NCBI RefSeq assembly: GCF_008080435.1
Contig: NZ_VRKN01000007.1
Location: 186,001 to 250,000, forward strand
Origin: Enterobacter asburiae
Lineage (GTDB): Bacteria > Pseudomonadota > Gammaproteobacteria > Enterobacterales > Enterobacteriaceae
Direction of reading: 5' to 3'
DNA: 64,000 nucleotides
Shown: in pieces, positions 8,579 to 21,174 of the stretch
Numbering within the stretch: position 1 is the first letter of the stretch
Layout: each line of letters begins with the position of its first letter
Translations under genes and position numbers: made by a program
Notes under the pieces: generated by a model
Seen by the model: only the letters and a program-made list of their open reading frames with translations
Database searches by the model: none
Told to the model about the DNA's origin: nothing

Positions 8579-9763
8579 ATGAAAAAACAAAGGAACGTTA
8601 ACTTATTGTTGATGCTGGTGTTACTGGTGGCCGTCGGTCAGATGGCGCAAACCATCTACATTCCGGCGATTGCCGACATGGCAAAGGAACTTAACGTCCG
8701 CGAGGGCGCAGTGCAGAGCGTGATGGCAGCCTACCTGCTGACCTATGGCGTTTCGCAGTTGTTCTATGGACCGCTCTCCGACCGTATCGGCCGTCGTCCG
8801 GTGATTTTAGTCGGCATGTGTATTTTCATGGTCGCGACGGTGGTTGCGATGACCACCCATAACCTGACCGTATTGATTGCCGCCAGCGCCCTGCAGGGCG
8901 TTGGGACCGGCGTCGGTGGGGTGATGGCGCGAACCTTACCGCGCGATATGTATCAGGGCACCCAGCTCCGTCATGCAAACAGCTTGTTGAATATGGGTAT
9001 TCTGGTCAGCCCGCTGCTGGCCCCGCTGATTGGCGGCCTGCTGGACACAATGTGGTCCTGGCGGGCCTGTTACGCCTTCCTGCTGGTACTGTGCGTCATT
9101 GTTACGTTCAGCATGGCGCGCTGGATGCCAGAAACGCGCCCGCAGGACGCACCGCGCACGAAACTTATCACCAGCTATAAGACGCTGTTCGGTAACGGCT
9201 CGTTTACCTGCTATCTTCTGATGCTGATCGGCGGCCTGGCGGGCATTGCGGTGTTCGAAGCCTGCTCCGGCGTGCTGCTGGGCGCAGGGCTGGGCCTGAG
9301 CAGCATGGTGGTGAGCATTCTCTTTATACTGCCGATCCCGGCGGCGTTCTTCGGCGCGTGGTTTGCCGGACGACCGAACAAACGGTTCTCCACGCTGATG
9401 TGGCAGTCGGTGATCAGCTGTCTGCTGGCGGGTCTGATGATGTGGATCCCGGGGTTGTTCGGCGTGATGACGGTCTGGACGCTGCTCATCCCGGCAGCGC
9501 TGTTCTTCTTCGGCGCGGGGATGCTGTTCCCGCTGGCGACCAGCGGTGCGATGGAGCCGTTCCCGTTCCTCGCAGGTACGGCGGGCGCGCTGGTGGGCGG
9601 TTTGCAGAACATCGGTTCCGGCGCGCTGGCCTGGCTCTCGGCCATGATGCCGCAGACCGGGCAGGCTAGTCTGGGGTTACTGATGACGCTGATGGGGCTG
9701 CTGATTTTACTGTGCTGGCTGCCGCTGGCGTCGCGTGTCCCGCATCACGAGCAGCCGGTTTAA
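8579..9763 (+). CDS. emrD: Multidrug efflux MFS transporter EmrD
   Basis: A 394-residue, 12-helix MFS (DHA1) transporter, the proton-driven exporter of hydrophobic compounds. It begins MKKQRNVNLLLMLVLLVAV as in E. coli EmrD, with FYGPLSDRIGRRPVILVG as motif A and GVMARTLPRD in the next loop. I take the ATG at 8579 because it matches the family N terminus; an upstream TTG adds seven unlikely residues. The last 98 bases overlap the antisense 3' end of the GH5 gene, and a rho-independent hairpin follows at 9774. Confidence 0.96.
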   Translation: MKKQRNVNLLLMLVLLVAVGQMAQTIYIPAIADMAKELNVREGAVQSVMAAYLLTYGVSQLFYGPLSDRIGRRPVILVGMCIFMVATVVAMTTHNLTVLIAASALQGVGTGVGGVMARTLPRDMYQGTQLRHANSLLNMGILVSPLLAPLIGGLLDTMWSWRACYAFLLVLCVIVTFSMARWMPETRPQDAPRTKLITSYKTLFGNGSFTCYLLMLIGGLAGIAVFEACSGVLLGAGLGLSSMVVSILFILPIPAAFFGAWFAGRPNKRFSTLMWQSVISCLLAGLMMWIPGLFGVMTVWTLLIPAALFFFGAGMLFPLATSGAMEPFPFLAGTAGALVGGLQNIGSGALAWLSAMMPQTGQASLGLLMTLMGLLILLCWLPLASRVPHHEQPV

Positions 9764-10754
9764 CCGCATGATGGCCCGGCTTCTCGCCGGGCTTTTCACA
9801 GACGGGCGCAATCATCGCCTGCAATAACGGCTCCGGTGCAGGTCGCCAGGCCCCCTCTTCCCCGTCGTAAAACTGGAAATCCGCGTTAAGCGCATACGGG
9901 ATTTTCGCCTTTTGCAGCTCGCAGGCCATAAAGGTGGCGAAGGCCATTTGCGAAGCGGTTGGCGTGAGGTGGTTTGACTCCCCCACGCCCCAGCCCCCGA
10001 CCCAGCTAACGTGCCCGGTTTTTTGCTGCCAGTGCAGCGCGGTATTGATGCGATTATGGATAGCCGCTTTCTCCGCCGCCGTGCCGGACGTCCACGGGTA
10101 TTTACCGCTATTTTTCAGCGGCCCCCACGGGAAAATATGCCACTCCGCCAGCAGGTAGTTTTGACTGTGCGCAGGCAGCTTCAGGCTGGATAAATCCTCC
10201 GGCGCGGCACGCAGGCGTGGCGCAATAAAGATCATGCGCTGCGGGTCCATGTCGTGGATCGCTTTAATGGTTTTTTCATACACGCGGTTTAGCGACGCGA
10301 GATTGTGATTGAGCTTGTCAGCCGGCTCATAAATGAGATCAAAACCCAGCAGTGGGTAGCTCTGGCCGAAATAGTGCGCCACGGCAATCCACCAGTTGAT
10401 CGTCTCTTTCTCGTTATCGGCTTTCGGGTCATTTTTATATTCATCGGCCTGATAAGCGATTATCGGGATCACACCATACTGCTCGCAGGCTTCCACCAGC
10501 TTGCGCAGGTGGATCAGCCGCGCTTCCGTCGGCTCATCGGCCACGCGGATGCGCACGTGGGTTATGCCTTTTGCATGAAAATCGCGTACCACCAGCGGGT
10601 CGAATTCGCGTATGCCGCGCTCGGTGCGCGCCCAGTCCACATCCATCCCGACGCCCAGCTGCTGCGCATAATGGGCAGCCGTCAGCGGCGGCTCAGCGGC
10701 AATCGCCCAGCCGGAAGAGATCAGTAATGCAGAGGCAATAAAAGGCTTTAACAC
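9666..10754 (-). CDS. Secreted glycoside hydrolase, GH5 (cellulase-like) fold
   Basis: A 362-residue protein with an N-terminal signal peptide (MLKPFIASALLISSGWAIAA, cleavage likely near residue 20), so periplasmic or secreted. The body looks like a GH5/clan A barrel: GITHVRIRVADEP, then FDLIYEPADKL with the likely acid/base Glu143, LLAEWHIFPWG, and WVGGWGVGES with the likely nucleophile Glu259. The substrate is unknown. The catalytic domain seems to end near residue 318. The remaining ~44 residues, rich in Ala, Ser and Pro, are encoded through the emrD terminator and antisense to emrD, so this tail may be dispensable. Runs convergent to emrD. Confidence 0.75.
   Translation of the reverse strand: MLKPFIASALLISSGWAIAAEPPLTAAHYAQQLGVGMDVDWARTERGIREFDPLVVRDFHAKGITHVRIRVADEPTEARLIHLRKLVEACEQYGVIPIIAYQADEYKNDPKADNEKETINWWIAVAHYFGQSYPLLGFDLIYEPADKLNHNLASLNRVYEKTIKAIHDMDPQRMIFIAPRLRAAPEDLSSLKLPAHSQNYLLAEWHIFPWGPLKNSGKYPWTSGTAAEKAAIHNRINTALHWQQKTGHVSWVGGWGVGESNHLTPTASQMAFATFMACELQKAKIPYALNADFQFYDGEEGAWRPAPEPLLQAMIAPVCEKPGEKPGHHAVKPAARDAGHATPAAASTVKSAAPSASSVTPD
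9774..9796 (+). terminator. emrD terminator, inside the convergent GH5 coding region
   Basis: Perfect hairpin GCCCGGC / loop TTCTC / GCCGGGC followed by TTTT, 10 bases after the emrD stop. The same bases are read on the other strand as codons ~320-327 of the GH5 gene. Confidence 0.85.
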
Positions 10755-10838
10755 GGTTTACCCTGGATAAATCGAAAGCATTACCTGTATTTAGCACGCT
10801 TTTTCACATTTGGTGTAGAGCGAAAGCGTAATAATTCT

Positions 10839-11777
10839 TCAACCTGCCAGTTCTCTCAGCCAGCTGATAAAGGCGTCTATTTTCGGCCACTGACGGCCAG
10901 AAAGCGTCGAGATATAGTAGTGCTGATGACATTTCAGGGTCTTTTCACCAAAGGGGGCGATCAGCTCGCCCCGTTCAAGCCGCTTCTGCACCAGCCGCTT
11001 TCTGCCCATCGCGACGCCTACGTGGTTGATGGCCGCAATAATCGCTAAATCGGAGCGATCGAAACCAATGCCTGACGATGGCGGCATATTCACTGCAAAG
11101 TGTTGCGCCCAGCTCAGCCACTCATCCGTACCGGAATCATTGCTCCAGGCCTGACGGTCGTGCAGCAGCGTGCAGTGGCTGAGGTTATCGGGATTTTTCA
11201 GCAGTTCATGCTCGCAGGCATACTGTGGGGAGCAGACGGGCAAAATATCCTCGTCCATCAGGAAGTAATGAGAGAGGTGGTTTGGTGGCGTATCGTCGAA
11301 ATAGAGCGCCAGATCGACACCCGTTCGCTGCATATTGACGTAATCATTGCCGGTCAGAATGGTGAGTGAAATCGACGGATAGCGACGGGTAAAGTCCCCC
11401 AGCATGGGCACCAGCCAGCACTGGGCAATCGACGGGCGGGAGTACACCGTCAGCGTACCGGACAGCGCCTGGTTTTTGATGTCCAGGATCTCCTGATTCA
11501 GGGTGTCGAGGGACGATTTCAGCGTCCAGTAAACTCGCTTTCCCTCCTGCGTCAGCTCGACTTTACGGTGCGAGCGGACGAACAGCTGAATGCCCAGCTC
11601 CTCTTCCAGCAGGTTGATGCGGTGGCTCACCGCGCTGGGGCTGAGCGACAGCTCCTCCGCCGCCAGGGCGAAGGACTCATGCCGGGCGGCCACTTCAAAG
11701 GTGTACATTTTCGACAGCTGCCAGCCGTTTAACAGCCGATTTCCGGCTTCATTTGCATCGGTCATCACAATTCTCAC
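10839..11777 (-). CDS. dsdC: DsdC, LysR-type activator of D-serine catabolism
   Basis: A 312-residue LysR regulator. The N-terminal winged helix-turn-helix reads FEVAARHESFALAAEELSLS then SAVSHRINLLEEELGIQLF; the effector domain includes RPSIAQCWLVPMLGDFTRRYP and GIGFDRSDLAIIAAINHVGV. The sequence is close to E. coli DsdC, which binds D-serine and activates dsdXA. It is divergent from dsdX across a 192-base gap that should hold its operator, and probably also represses itself. Confidence 0.95.
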   Translation of the reverse strand: MRIVMTDANEAGNRLLNGWQLSKMYTFEVAARHESFALAAEELSLSPSAVSHRINLLEEELGIQLFVRSHRKVELTQEGKRVYWTLKSSLDTLNQEILDIKNQALSGTLTVYSRPSIAQCWLVPMLGDFTRRYPSISLTILTGNDYVNMQRTGVDLALYFDDTPPNHLSHYFLMDEDILPVCSPQYACEHELLKNPDNLSHCTLLHDRQAWSNDSGTDEWLSWAQHFAVNMPPSSGIGFDRSDLAIIAAINHVGVAMGRKRLVQKRLERGELIAPFGEKTLKCHQHYYISTLSGRQWPKIDAFISWLRELAG

Positions 11778-11969
11778 GCATGGTTTCTGCGCTCACTATA
11801 CCGCTCAAGGATGAATTTATGTGAACCTAATACGAATTAAGTGCGCTTTTTAGAGCGCAGTCACTCAGTTGATCCAATCTGGCTCACCTGAACGCCAATT
11901 TATATCGTTTGTCAGCCCACGCCGTTTTTTCGTCCAATACCCACAGATGACATAAGGATGAGGTGAGAT

Positions 11970-13307
11970 ATGGGATCTCAGGTCTGGGTTGTGGCAACGC
12001 TGCTGGTCAGCATTGTGTTGATTGTTTTAACCATCGTAAAACTGAAGTTTCACCCGTTCCTCGCGCTGCTGCTGGCGAGTTTTTTCGTCGGCGCGATGAT
12101 GGGGATGAGCCCGCTGGATATGGTGAACGCCATTGAGAGCGGAATTGGCGGTACGCTGGGCTTCCTGGCGGCGGTGATTGGTCTGGGCACTATTCTCGGC
12201 AAAATGATGGAAGTCTCCGGTGCGGCCGAGCGCATCGGGATCGCACTGCAGCGCTGCCGCTGGCTGTCGGCGGACGTGATTATGGTGCTGGTGGGCCTTA
12301 TCTGCGGTATCACGCTGTTCGTGGAAGTGGGCGTGGTACTGCTGATCCCGCTAGCGTTTTCCATCGCCAAAAAGACCCACACGTCGCTGCTCAAGCTGGC
12401 CATTCCGCTGTGTACCGCGCTGATGGCGGTGCACTGCGTGGTGCCTCCGCATCCGGCCGCGCTGTTTGTGACCAATAAATTAGGCGCGGACGTCGGAACG
12501 GTCATTGTCTATGGTTTGATGGTAGGCCTGATGGCCTCTCTGGTCGGCGGCCCGCTGTTCCTGAAACTGCTCGGCAATCGTCTGCCGTTTAAACCGGTTC
12601 CTGCAGAATTTTCAGACCTGAAAGTGCGTGAAGAGCACACCCTGCCGTCGCTGGGCGCCACGCTCTTCACGGTGCTGCTGCCGATTGCCCTGATGCTGGT
12701 GAAAACCATCGCCGAGCTGAATATGGCAAAAGAAGGCACGCTGTATACGCTGCTGGAGTTTATCGGCAACCCGATCACCGCCATGTTTATCGCCGTGTTT
12801 GTCGCCTACTACCTGCTGGGGATCCGCCAGCATATGGGCATGGGTACGATGCTGACGCACACCGAGCACGGCTTCGGCTCTATCGCCAACATTTTGCTGA
12901 TTATCGGCGCGGGCGGCGCGTTTAACGCCATTCTGAAAACCAGCGGACTGGCGGACTCACTGGCGCATATTCTCTCGAATCTGCACATGCACCCTATCCT
13001 GCTCGCCTGGCTGGTGGCGCTGGTGCTGCATGCCGCCGTGGGTTCGGCTACGGTGGCGATGATGGGCGCCACGGCGATAGTCGCGCCGATGCTGCCGCTC
13101 TATCCAAACGTGAGCCCGGAGATCATTACCATTGCCATCGGTTCTGGCGCTATTGGCTGCACGATCGTGACCGATTCTCTCTTCTGGCTGGTGAAGCAAT
13201 ACTGCGGTGCGACCCTGAATGAGACCTTCAAATACTATACGACGGCGACGTTTATCGCCTCGGTGCTTGCACTTGGCGGCACATTCCTGCTTTCTTTCAT
13301 TATCTGA
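11970..13307 (+). CDS. dsdX: D-serine permease DsdX
   Basis: A 445-residue transporter of the gluconate:H+ symporter (GntP) family with about 12 helices, which imports D-serine. Family features include the N-terminal helices from [19 protein letters not shown], the loop [20 protein letters not shown], and [19 protein letters not shown] late in the protein. A good AAGGATGAGGTGA ribosome site precedes the ATG. dsdA starts 17 bases after its stop, so the two form an operon facing away from dsdC. The specific name rests on this context and on resemblance to E. coli DsdX. Confidence 0.95.
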   Translation: MGSQVWVVATLLVSIVLIVLTIVKLKFHPFLALLLASFFVGAMMGMSPLDMVNAIESGIGGTLGFLAAVIGLGTILGKMMEVSGAAERIGIALQRCRWLSADVIMVLVGLICGITLFVEVGVVLLIPLAFSIAKKTHTSLLKLAIPLCTALMAVHCVVPPHPAALFVTNKLGADVGTVIVYGLMVGLMASLVGGPLFLKLLGNRLPFKPVPAEFSDLKVREEHTLPSLGATLFTVLLPIALMLVKTIAELNMAKEGTLYTLLEFIGNPITAMFIAVFVAYYLLGIRQHMGMGTMLTHTEHGFGSIANILLIIGAGGAFNAILKTSGLADSLAHILSNLHMHPILLAWLVALVLHAAVGSATVAMMGATAIVAPMLPLYPNVSPEIITIAIGSGAIGCTIVTDSLFWLVKQYCGATLNETFKYYTTATFIASVLALGGTFLLSFII

Positions 13308-13324
13308 GCGCGAAGAGACGTATT

Positions 13325-14611
13325 ATGGAAAACGCAACTATCACTACTTTAACCGCACAGTTTCCTCTGGTTGAGGATCTGATTGCCCTGAAAGAAACCA
13401 CCTGGCTTAACCCGCGCACCACGACGCTTGCAGAAGGGTTGCCCTATGTCGGGCTGACCAAAGCCGACGTGGACGACGCGCACGCGCGCCTCAACCGCTT
13501 CGCGCCGTATCTGGCGAAAGCCTTCCCGGAAACGGCGGCAACGGGCGGGATTATCGAATCCGAGCTGGTCGCCATTCCGGCGATGCAAAAACGGCTGGAG
13601 AAGGAATTCGCGACAGACATTGCTGGCGCCCTGCTGCTGAAAAAAGACAGTCATCTGCCGATTTCCGGCTCGATTAAAGCGCGCGGCGGTATCTATGAGG
13701 TGCTGACCCACGCGGAAAAACTGGCTCTGGAAGCCGGGTTGCTGAGCGTTGAAGACGACTACAGCATCCTGCTGGAGCCGCGCTTTAAGGACTTCTTCAG
13801 CCAGTACAGCATTGCGGTGGGCTCAACCGGCAACCTCGGGATGTCCATCGGCATTATGAGCGCACGCATCGGCTTTAAGGTGACGGTACATATGTCCGCC
13901 GACGCCCGCGAGTGGAAGAAAGCCAAACTGCGCAGCCACGGCGTCATCGTCGTGGAATATGAGCAGGATTACGGCGTGGCAGTGGAGCAGGGACGAAAAG
14001 CGGCGGAAAGCGATCCGAACTGTTTCTTCATTGACGATGAAAATTCCCGCACCTTGTTCCTTGGTTATGCGGTGGCGGGCGAGCGCCTGAAGGCGCAGTT
14101 TGCCGAACAGGGTCGCGTGGTGGATGCAGAACATCCGCTGTATGTCTATCTGCCCTGCGGCGTCGGCGGTGGCCCCGGCGGCGTGGCGTTTGGTCTGAAG
14201 CTGGCCTTTGGCGATAACGTCCACTGTTTCTTCGCGGAGCCAACGCACTCCCCGTGCATGCTGCTGGGCGTTTATACCGGCCTGCATGACGCGATTGCGG
14301 TGCAGGAACTGGGCATTGATAACGTGACGGCGGCGGACGGTCTGGCGGTAGGGCGCGCGTCCGGCTTCGTGGGCCGCGCGATGGAACGTCTGCTCGACGG
14401 GTTCTTTACGCTTTCCGATCGGAGCATGTACGACATGCTCGGCTGGCTGGCGCAGGAGGAAGGGATCCGTCTGGAACCGTCGGCGCTGGCGGGCATGGCC
14501 GGGCCGGTGCGCGTGCAGGCTGACGCTAACGCCACCCATCTGGTCTGGGCTACCGGCGGCGGCATGGTGCCGGAAGACGAGATGGCGAAGTATTTGGCTA
14601 AAGGGAAGTAA
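13325..14611 (+). CDS. dsdA: D-serine ammonia-lyase (dehydratase) DsdA, with a shortened C-terminal segment
   Basis: A 428-residue PLP enzyme that converts D-serine to pyruvate and ammonia, detoxifying D-serine and using it as carbon and nitrogen source. The PLP lysine is K118 in [21 protein letters not shown]-type Asn loop and [10 protein letters not shown] phosphate-binding loop are present. E. coli DsdA as I recall it has 442 residues; the difference is a ~14-residue in-frame deletion near residues 396-401, where [16 protein letters not shown] replaces a longer surface segment. Catalytic motifs on both sides are intact, so activity is likely kept. Second gene of dsdXA. Confidence 0.95.
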   Translation: MENATITTLTAQFPLVEDLIALKETTWLNPRTTTLAEGLPYVGLTKADVDDAHARLNRFAPYLAKAFPETAATGGIIESELVAIPAMQKRLEKEFATDIAGALLLKKDSHLPISGSIKARGGIYEVLTHAEKLALEAGLLSVEDDYSILLEPRFKDFFSQYSIAVGSTGNLGMSIGIMSARIGFKVTVHMSADAREWKKAKLRSHGVIVVEYEQDYGVAVEQGRKAAESDPNCFFIDDENSRTLFLGYAVAGERLKAQFAEQGRVVDAEHPLYVYLPCGVGGGPGGVAFGLKLAFGDNVHCFFAEPTHSPCMLLGVYTGLHDAIAVQELGIDNVTAADGLAVGRASGFVGRAMERLLDGFFTLSDRSMYDMLGWLAQEEGIRLEPSALAGMAGPVRVQADANATHLVWATGGGMVPEDEMAKYLAKGK

Positions 14612-14613
14612 TT

Positions 14614-14693
14614 ATGCCGGGTGGCGGCTGCACCTTACCCGGCCTACGGTTCGCGGCAGTTGTAGGCCCGGTAAGGCGTAGCCGCCACCGGGC
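14614..14693. repeat. BIME (two inverted REP units) between dsdA and yidG
   Basis: Two REP palindromes in opposite orientation (14614-14646 and 14661-14693) fill the convergent gap between dsdA and yidG. Likely function is 3' messenger protection or gyrase/IHF binding, as known for BIMEs. Confidence 0.88.
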
Positions 14694-15041
14694 TTACAGG
14701 CCCACAATTTGCTGAATGTGGGTAACTGCAAAGAGTAAAGACAGCGACAGCACAGCGAGCGCGATCAGGAACTTATCCCGCACCGCTTTCGGCTGTACAA
14801 AATCGTTCTGAGCCACGTCCATCAGGTTACGGTTGCGGGTATAGCGCCATAAAATGATAGCCACCAGCGCCAGCACAACCACTGAGATCCAGAATGGCAC
14901 TCCTGTGCGGTGCCAGTTGTGCTTAATCGCCAGGGCAATCAGCGCGCCATACCCCAGCAGCGTGCGCAGCCAGGCGAGTGACGTCCGCTCCGGCTGCAGG
15001 CCGGGGTCGGCTTCACGTCGCGCTTTGCGGCTATCCGCCAT
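14694..15041 (-). CDS. yidG: Inner membrane protein YidG (DUF202)
   Basis: A 115-residue protein with a basic N terminus (MADSRKARREADPGLQPERTS), the DUF202 signature LAWLRTLLGYGALIALAI, and three hydrophobic helices. Function is unknown; it resembles E. coli YidG. Its start overlaps the end of yidH by 11 bases. The two DUF202 proteins probably pair in the inner membrane, which is inference from their fixed adjacency. Confidence 0.92.
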   Translation of the reverse strand: MADSRKARREADPGLQPERTSLAWLRTLLGYGALIALAIKHNWHRTGVPFWISVVVLALVAIILWRYTRNRNLMDVAQNDFVQPKAVRDKFLIALAVLSLSLLFAVTHIQQIVGL

Positions 15042-15378
15042 AGAACACCAGCACCATCACCACCCCTGCCACCGTCAGCAAAATCGTACTGATAACCAGC
15101 AGCCCGCGCGTATAGGGCAAATCCTGCTTCAAACGCATCGCCTTTTCGTTACGCAACCAGCGCAGATAGCCGTAAATCGCCAGCACGCCCGCAAACAGGC
15201 ACAGCAGCAGCGCCAGCACTTCGCGGATCAGCGGCGTGGCGAAATCAGGCGCGAGCTGATCAAGACCCACCCCTGCGGCAAGAAAGCCCAGCGCGGTGCG
15301 GATCCACGCTAAAAAAGTACGTTCATTAGCCAGAGAGAAGCGGTAGTCCGGCGCTTCGCCGAGGCGGGAAATTTTCAT
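15031..15378 (-). CDS. yidH: Inner membrane protein YidH (DUF202)
   Basis: A 115-residue DUF202 protein beginning MKISRLGEAPDYRFSLANER, with the family motif TFLAWIRTALGFLAAGVGLDQLAP and three predicted helices. Function unknown. Start set at 15378, matching the E. coli homologue; an upstream in-frame codon adds seven residues without support. Upstream of and overlapping yidG. Confidence 0.92.
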   Translation of the reverse strand: MKISRLGEAPDYRFSLANERTFLAWIRTALGFLAAGVGLDQLAPDFATPLIREVLALLLCLFAGVLAIYGYLRWLRNEKAMRLKQDLPYTRGLLVISTILLTVAGVVMVLVFYGG

Positions 15379-15470
15379 GGGGGTTCCTTGTCGTGGCACG
15401 GGCAGGCTTCAGCATAGCGTAAATCGACAAGGACAAGGAGACCGGCATCGGGTGATGCCGGTCACGACGA

Positions 15471-18412
<2,942 letters not shown>

Positions 18413-18558
18413 TTTTAAATCCTCATGAAACAACCTGTAGGGGTAGAGGCCTTTATGGTTTTTTGCTGGCCTGAGGTGAGCATAAGAACTTACTGATGCG
18501 CGAACATGGCGTGCCGCTGCGATTCGTGATCGCATTCATGGTTTTATTTTGACCATTC

Positions 18559-18632
18559 AGGTCTACTTTTCGCAGTAAACATGGACATGTCAGGACGCAA
18601 TCCACGCCCTGATAAGGGCAGAGAGGTCTACT
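18559..18632. promoter_or_regulatory. Repeated AGGTCTACT element between glvC and yidP (possible YidP operator)
   Basis: AGGTCTACT occurs at 18559-18567 and 18624-18632; the second copy ends just before the yidP GTG start. Both contain GTCTA, the half-site typical of HutC-subfamily GntR regulators. Two copies 65 bases apart in a divergent promoter would suit autorepression and glv control. The repeat is seen; the operator role is inferred. Confidence 0.4.
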
Positions 18633-18633
18633 G

Positions 18634-19380
18634 GTGATCTACAAATCTATTGCCGACAGGTTGCGGCTGCGGCTGAATTCATCGGACTACAACATCGGCA
18701 GCCCGCTGCCGGGCGAAAAAGCGCTGGCGCAGGAGTTTGGCGTGGCGCGAATGACCATCCGCAAGGCGCTGGATCTGCTGGTGAGCTGGGGGCTGGTTGA
18801 GCGGCGGCACGGCAGCGGCACGTTTGTCTCACGCAAAGACGTTCACCACGAAACGACCAACCTGACCGGGCTGGTGGAGGTGCTGCGCCAGCAGGGGAAA
18901 GAGGTGCAGAGCAAGGTGCTGCAGTTCGAAGTGATGCCCGCGCCGCCCGCTATCGCCAGCCAGCTGCGGATTCAGGTGGATGAGCGGATCTACTTTTCCC
19001 GGCGGGTACGTTACGTGGACGGGAAGCCGCTGATGCTGGAGGACAGCTTTATGCCTGTGAAGCTGTTCCGCAATCTTTCACTGGCGCATCTTGAAGGGTC
19101 TAAGTTTGATTACATCGAGAAGGAGTGTGGGATCACCATCAGCGGTAACTACGAGAGCCTGACGCCGGTGCTGGCAGATAAACAGCTTGCCAGTTATATG
19201 AACCTGCCGGAACAGACGCCGCTGCTGAGAATTACGTCTCTTTCCTACAGCGACAGCGGCGAGTTCCTTAATTATTCCGTGATGTTCCGAAATACCAGTG
19301 ATTACCAGGTGGACTACCATCTGCGGCGCATCCACCCGGATGATTTGCTAACCCATCCCCCAGAACAGCACCGCGAGTAG
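18634..19380 (+). CDS. yidP: GntR/HutC-family transcriptional regulator YidP
   Basis: A 248-residue regulator. The N-terminal GntR winged helix covers residues ~1-70 ([46 protein letters not shown]); the rest is a UTRA ligand-binding domain. It starts with GTG. Divergent transcription from glvC-glvA suggests it controls alpha-glucoside use. Its last 33 bases overlap the convergent end of yidE, giving a slightly longer C terminus than the E. coli protein. Confidence 0.93.
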   Translation: MIYKSIADRLRLRLNSSDYNIGSPLPGEKALAQEFGVARMTIRKALDLLVSWGLVERRHGSGTFVSRKDVHHETTNLTGLVEVLRQQGKEVQSKVLQFEVMPAPPAIASQLRIQVDERIYFSRRVRYVDGKPLMLEDSFMPVKLFRNLSLAHLEGSKFDYIEKECGITISGNYESLTPVLADKQLASYMNLPEQTPLLRITSLSYSDSGEFLNYSVMFRNTSDYQVDYHLRRIHPDDLLTHPPEQHRE

Positions 19381-21009
19381 CTGCGGGGTGATGATGCGCA
19401 GGAACATCACCAGCGGATAAACCGTGGCATACGACAGCGCCGCCGCACCGCTGGTGGCGTGCAGGTTGTTGGCAAAAGCCAGCGCAGGCGGATCGGTCAT
19501 GGAGCCCGCCAGCATGCCGCACAGCGTCAGGTAGTTCATTTTGGCGAACATCCGCGCCAGTATTCCCACCGTCAGCAGCGGAATAGCCGTGATAAAGATG
19601 CCGTAGCCAACCCAGCTCATCCCTTCGCCCTTGACCAGGGTATCGACAAAATCTCCGCCGGATTTCAGGCCGACCACCGCCAGGAACAGCACGATGCCCA
19701 GCTCGCGCAGCGCCAGGTTGGCGCTCGGCGGCATAAACCAGTAGAGCTTACCGATACAGCCGATACGCCCGAGGATCAGCGCCATAATCAGCGGCCCGCC
19801 CGCCAGGCCCAGCTTGAGCGCTACCGGGAAGCCCGGTACGTAAACCGGAATGGAGCCCAGCAGCACGCCAAGCCCGATGCCGATAAATACCGGCAGCATC
19901 TGCACCTGCTGCAGTTTTTGCTGGGCGTTACCCACCATATCCGCCACGGCGTCGATGGACGACGGGCGCCCGACCAGGTTGAGGATATCCCCGAACTGCA
20001 GGCTGGCCTCCGGGCTGGCGACCAGTTCGACGCCCGCACGGTTGAGGCGTGAGATCACCACGTCATAGCGCTCTTTTACCTGCAGATCGCGTATTTTCTT
20101 ACCAAGGACGTGCTCGTTAGTCACCACAACGCGCTCCACGCGCATATCGGTGCCGCGGGTTGAGAGCGAGGTATCCACTTCCTGACCAATCACCAGCCGC
20201 GCGTTGTTTAAATCTCCGGGCTGGCCGACCAGATGCAGCAGATCGCCCTGCTGAATGACGGTACCTGGCGCGGGCACCATCAGCATATCGTCACGCTTAA
20301 GGCGGGAGCAGATGATATTGGCGCTGTTCAGGATCGGCACGTCCTGAATCGCCATATTGTTCAGGTTGGGGTTATCGACCCGAATGTTGATGGTTTTGAT
20401 CGGCATATGACCGTTGGTGAGCGTGGTTTCGTGGTCCTTCGCCTCTTTGTCGACGTTAATGCGAAACAGGACGCGTACCAGCCACATGGAGAGCAGAATG
20501 CCGCAAATCCCAAACGGATAGGCCATGGCGTAGCTCATCCCCATCTGGTCGACAATGCCGGGTTCAATGCCCAAATCGCGCAGGATTTGCTGGCCCGCAC
20601 CCAGCGCAGGCGTGTTGGTGACCGCCCCGGAGAAAATCCCGAGCACCACGGGCAGCGGGATATCGAAGATTTTGTGCAGGATCGCGGTGACCAGCCCCCC
20701 CATCACCACAATACCGAGGGCAAACAGATTGAGCCGGAGCCCGGAGACGCGCAGGGAAGCAAAAAAGCCCGGCCCCACCTGAATCCCGATAGTGTAGACG
20801 AACAGAATCAGGCCGAATTCCTGAATGAAGTGGAGCATTTCGGCGCTGAGCGCCAGCCCAAGCTGGTCGGCGAAGTGCCCGACAAAAATGCCGCCAAACA
20901 GCACCCCGCCAATCCCAAACCCGACGCCGCGGATTTTAATATTCCCTATCCACAGTCCAACAACAGCGACCAGGGCCAACACGCTGACGGTTAACGCGAT
21001 ATCACTCAT
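19348..21009 (-). CDS. yidE: YidE, AspT/YbjL-family membrane transporter
   Basis: A 553-residue inner membrane protein of the aspartate:alanine exchanger-like family. Two repeated membrane halves ([16 protein letters not shown] in the first, [15 protein letters not shown] in the second) flank two soluble RCK_C/TrkA-C domains around residues 190-370. Both halves carry the conserved [12 protein letters not shown] and [13 protein letters not shown] boxes. Substrate unknown. Start at 21009 gives the family length; a longer reading frame upstream has no homology. 3' end overlaps yidP by 33 bases. Confidence 0.95.
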   Translation of the reverse strand: MSDIALTVSVLALVAVVGLWIGNIKIRGVGFGIGGVLFGGIFVGHFADQLGLALSAEMLHFIQEFGLILFVYTIGIQVGPGFFASLRVSGLRLNLFALGIVVMGGLVTAILHKIFDIPLPVVLGIFSGAVTNTPALGAGQQILRDLGIEPGIVDQMGMSYAMAYPFGICGILLSMWLVRVLFRINVDKEAKDHETTLTNGHMPIKTINIRVDNPNLNNMAIQDVPILNSANIICSRLKRDDMLMVPAPGTVIQQGDLLHLVGQPGDLNNARLVIGQEVDTSLSTRGTDMRVERVVVTNEHVLGKKIRDLQVKERYDVVISRLNRAGVELVASPEASLQFGDILNLVGRPSSIDAVADMVGNAQQKLQQVQMLPVFIGIGLGVLLGSIPVYVPGFPVALKLGLAGGPLIMALILGRIGCIGKLYWFMPPSANLALRELGIVLFLAVVGLKSGGDFVDTLVKGEGMSWVGYGIFITAIPLLTVGILARMFAKMNYLTLCGMLAGSMTDPPALAFANNLHATSGAAALSYATVYPLVMFLRIITPQLLAVLFWGMG

Positions 21010-21087
21010 GATCCACTTCCTTGGCATAACCTTAGTTATGCTAAGGATTCTCTCAGAGCAGGATACGGTTGTATGGGCGATGGCGCA

Positions 21088-21115
21088 CAAAAAAGCCCTG
21101 CCGTGGCAGGGCTTT
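21088..21115 (-). terminator. Terminator of ibpAB
   Basis: An 11-base-pair hairpin (AAAGCCCTGCC / GGCAGGGCTTT) with, on the minus strand, a TTTTTT run. It lies 60 bases after the ibpB stop and upstream of yidE, separating the two minus-strand units. Confidence 0.85.
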
Positions 21116-21122
21116 ATCTTTT

Positions 21123-21165
21123 CACCCTCTCCCTGTGGGAGAGGGCCGGGGTGAGGGCATCAGCC
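21123..21165. repeat. Palindromic repeat of the CCCTCTCCC...GGGAGAGGG type
   Basis: Bases CCCTCTCCC and GGGAGAGGG form a stem around a 5-base loop, followed by CCGGGGTGAGGG, which can pair in part with the CACCCTC at the left. This looks like one of the short dispersed intergenic palindromes common in Enterobacter and Klebsiella genomes. Only one copy is seen in this window. Confidence 0.5.
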
Positions 21166-21174
21166 CGCACACTA

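Noticed and set aside
20825-21154. 109-codon plus-strand frame across the yidE promoter
   Set aside because: Most of it is antisense to yidE and it ends in the dispersed palindrome; no family resemblance.
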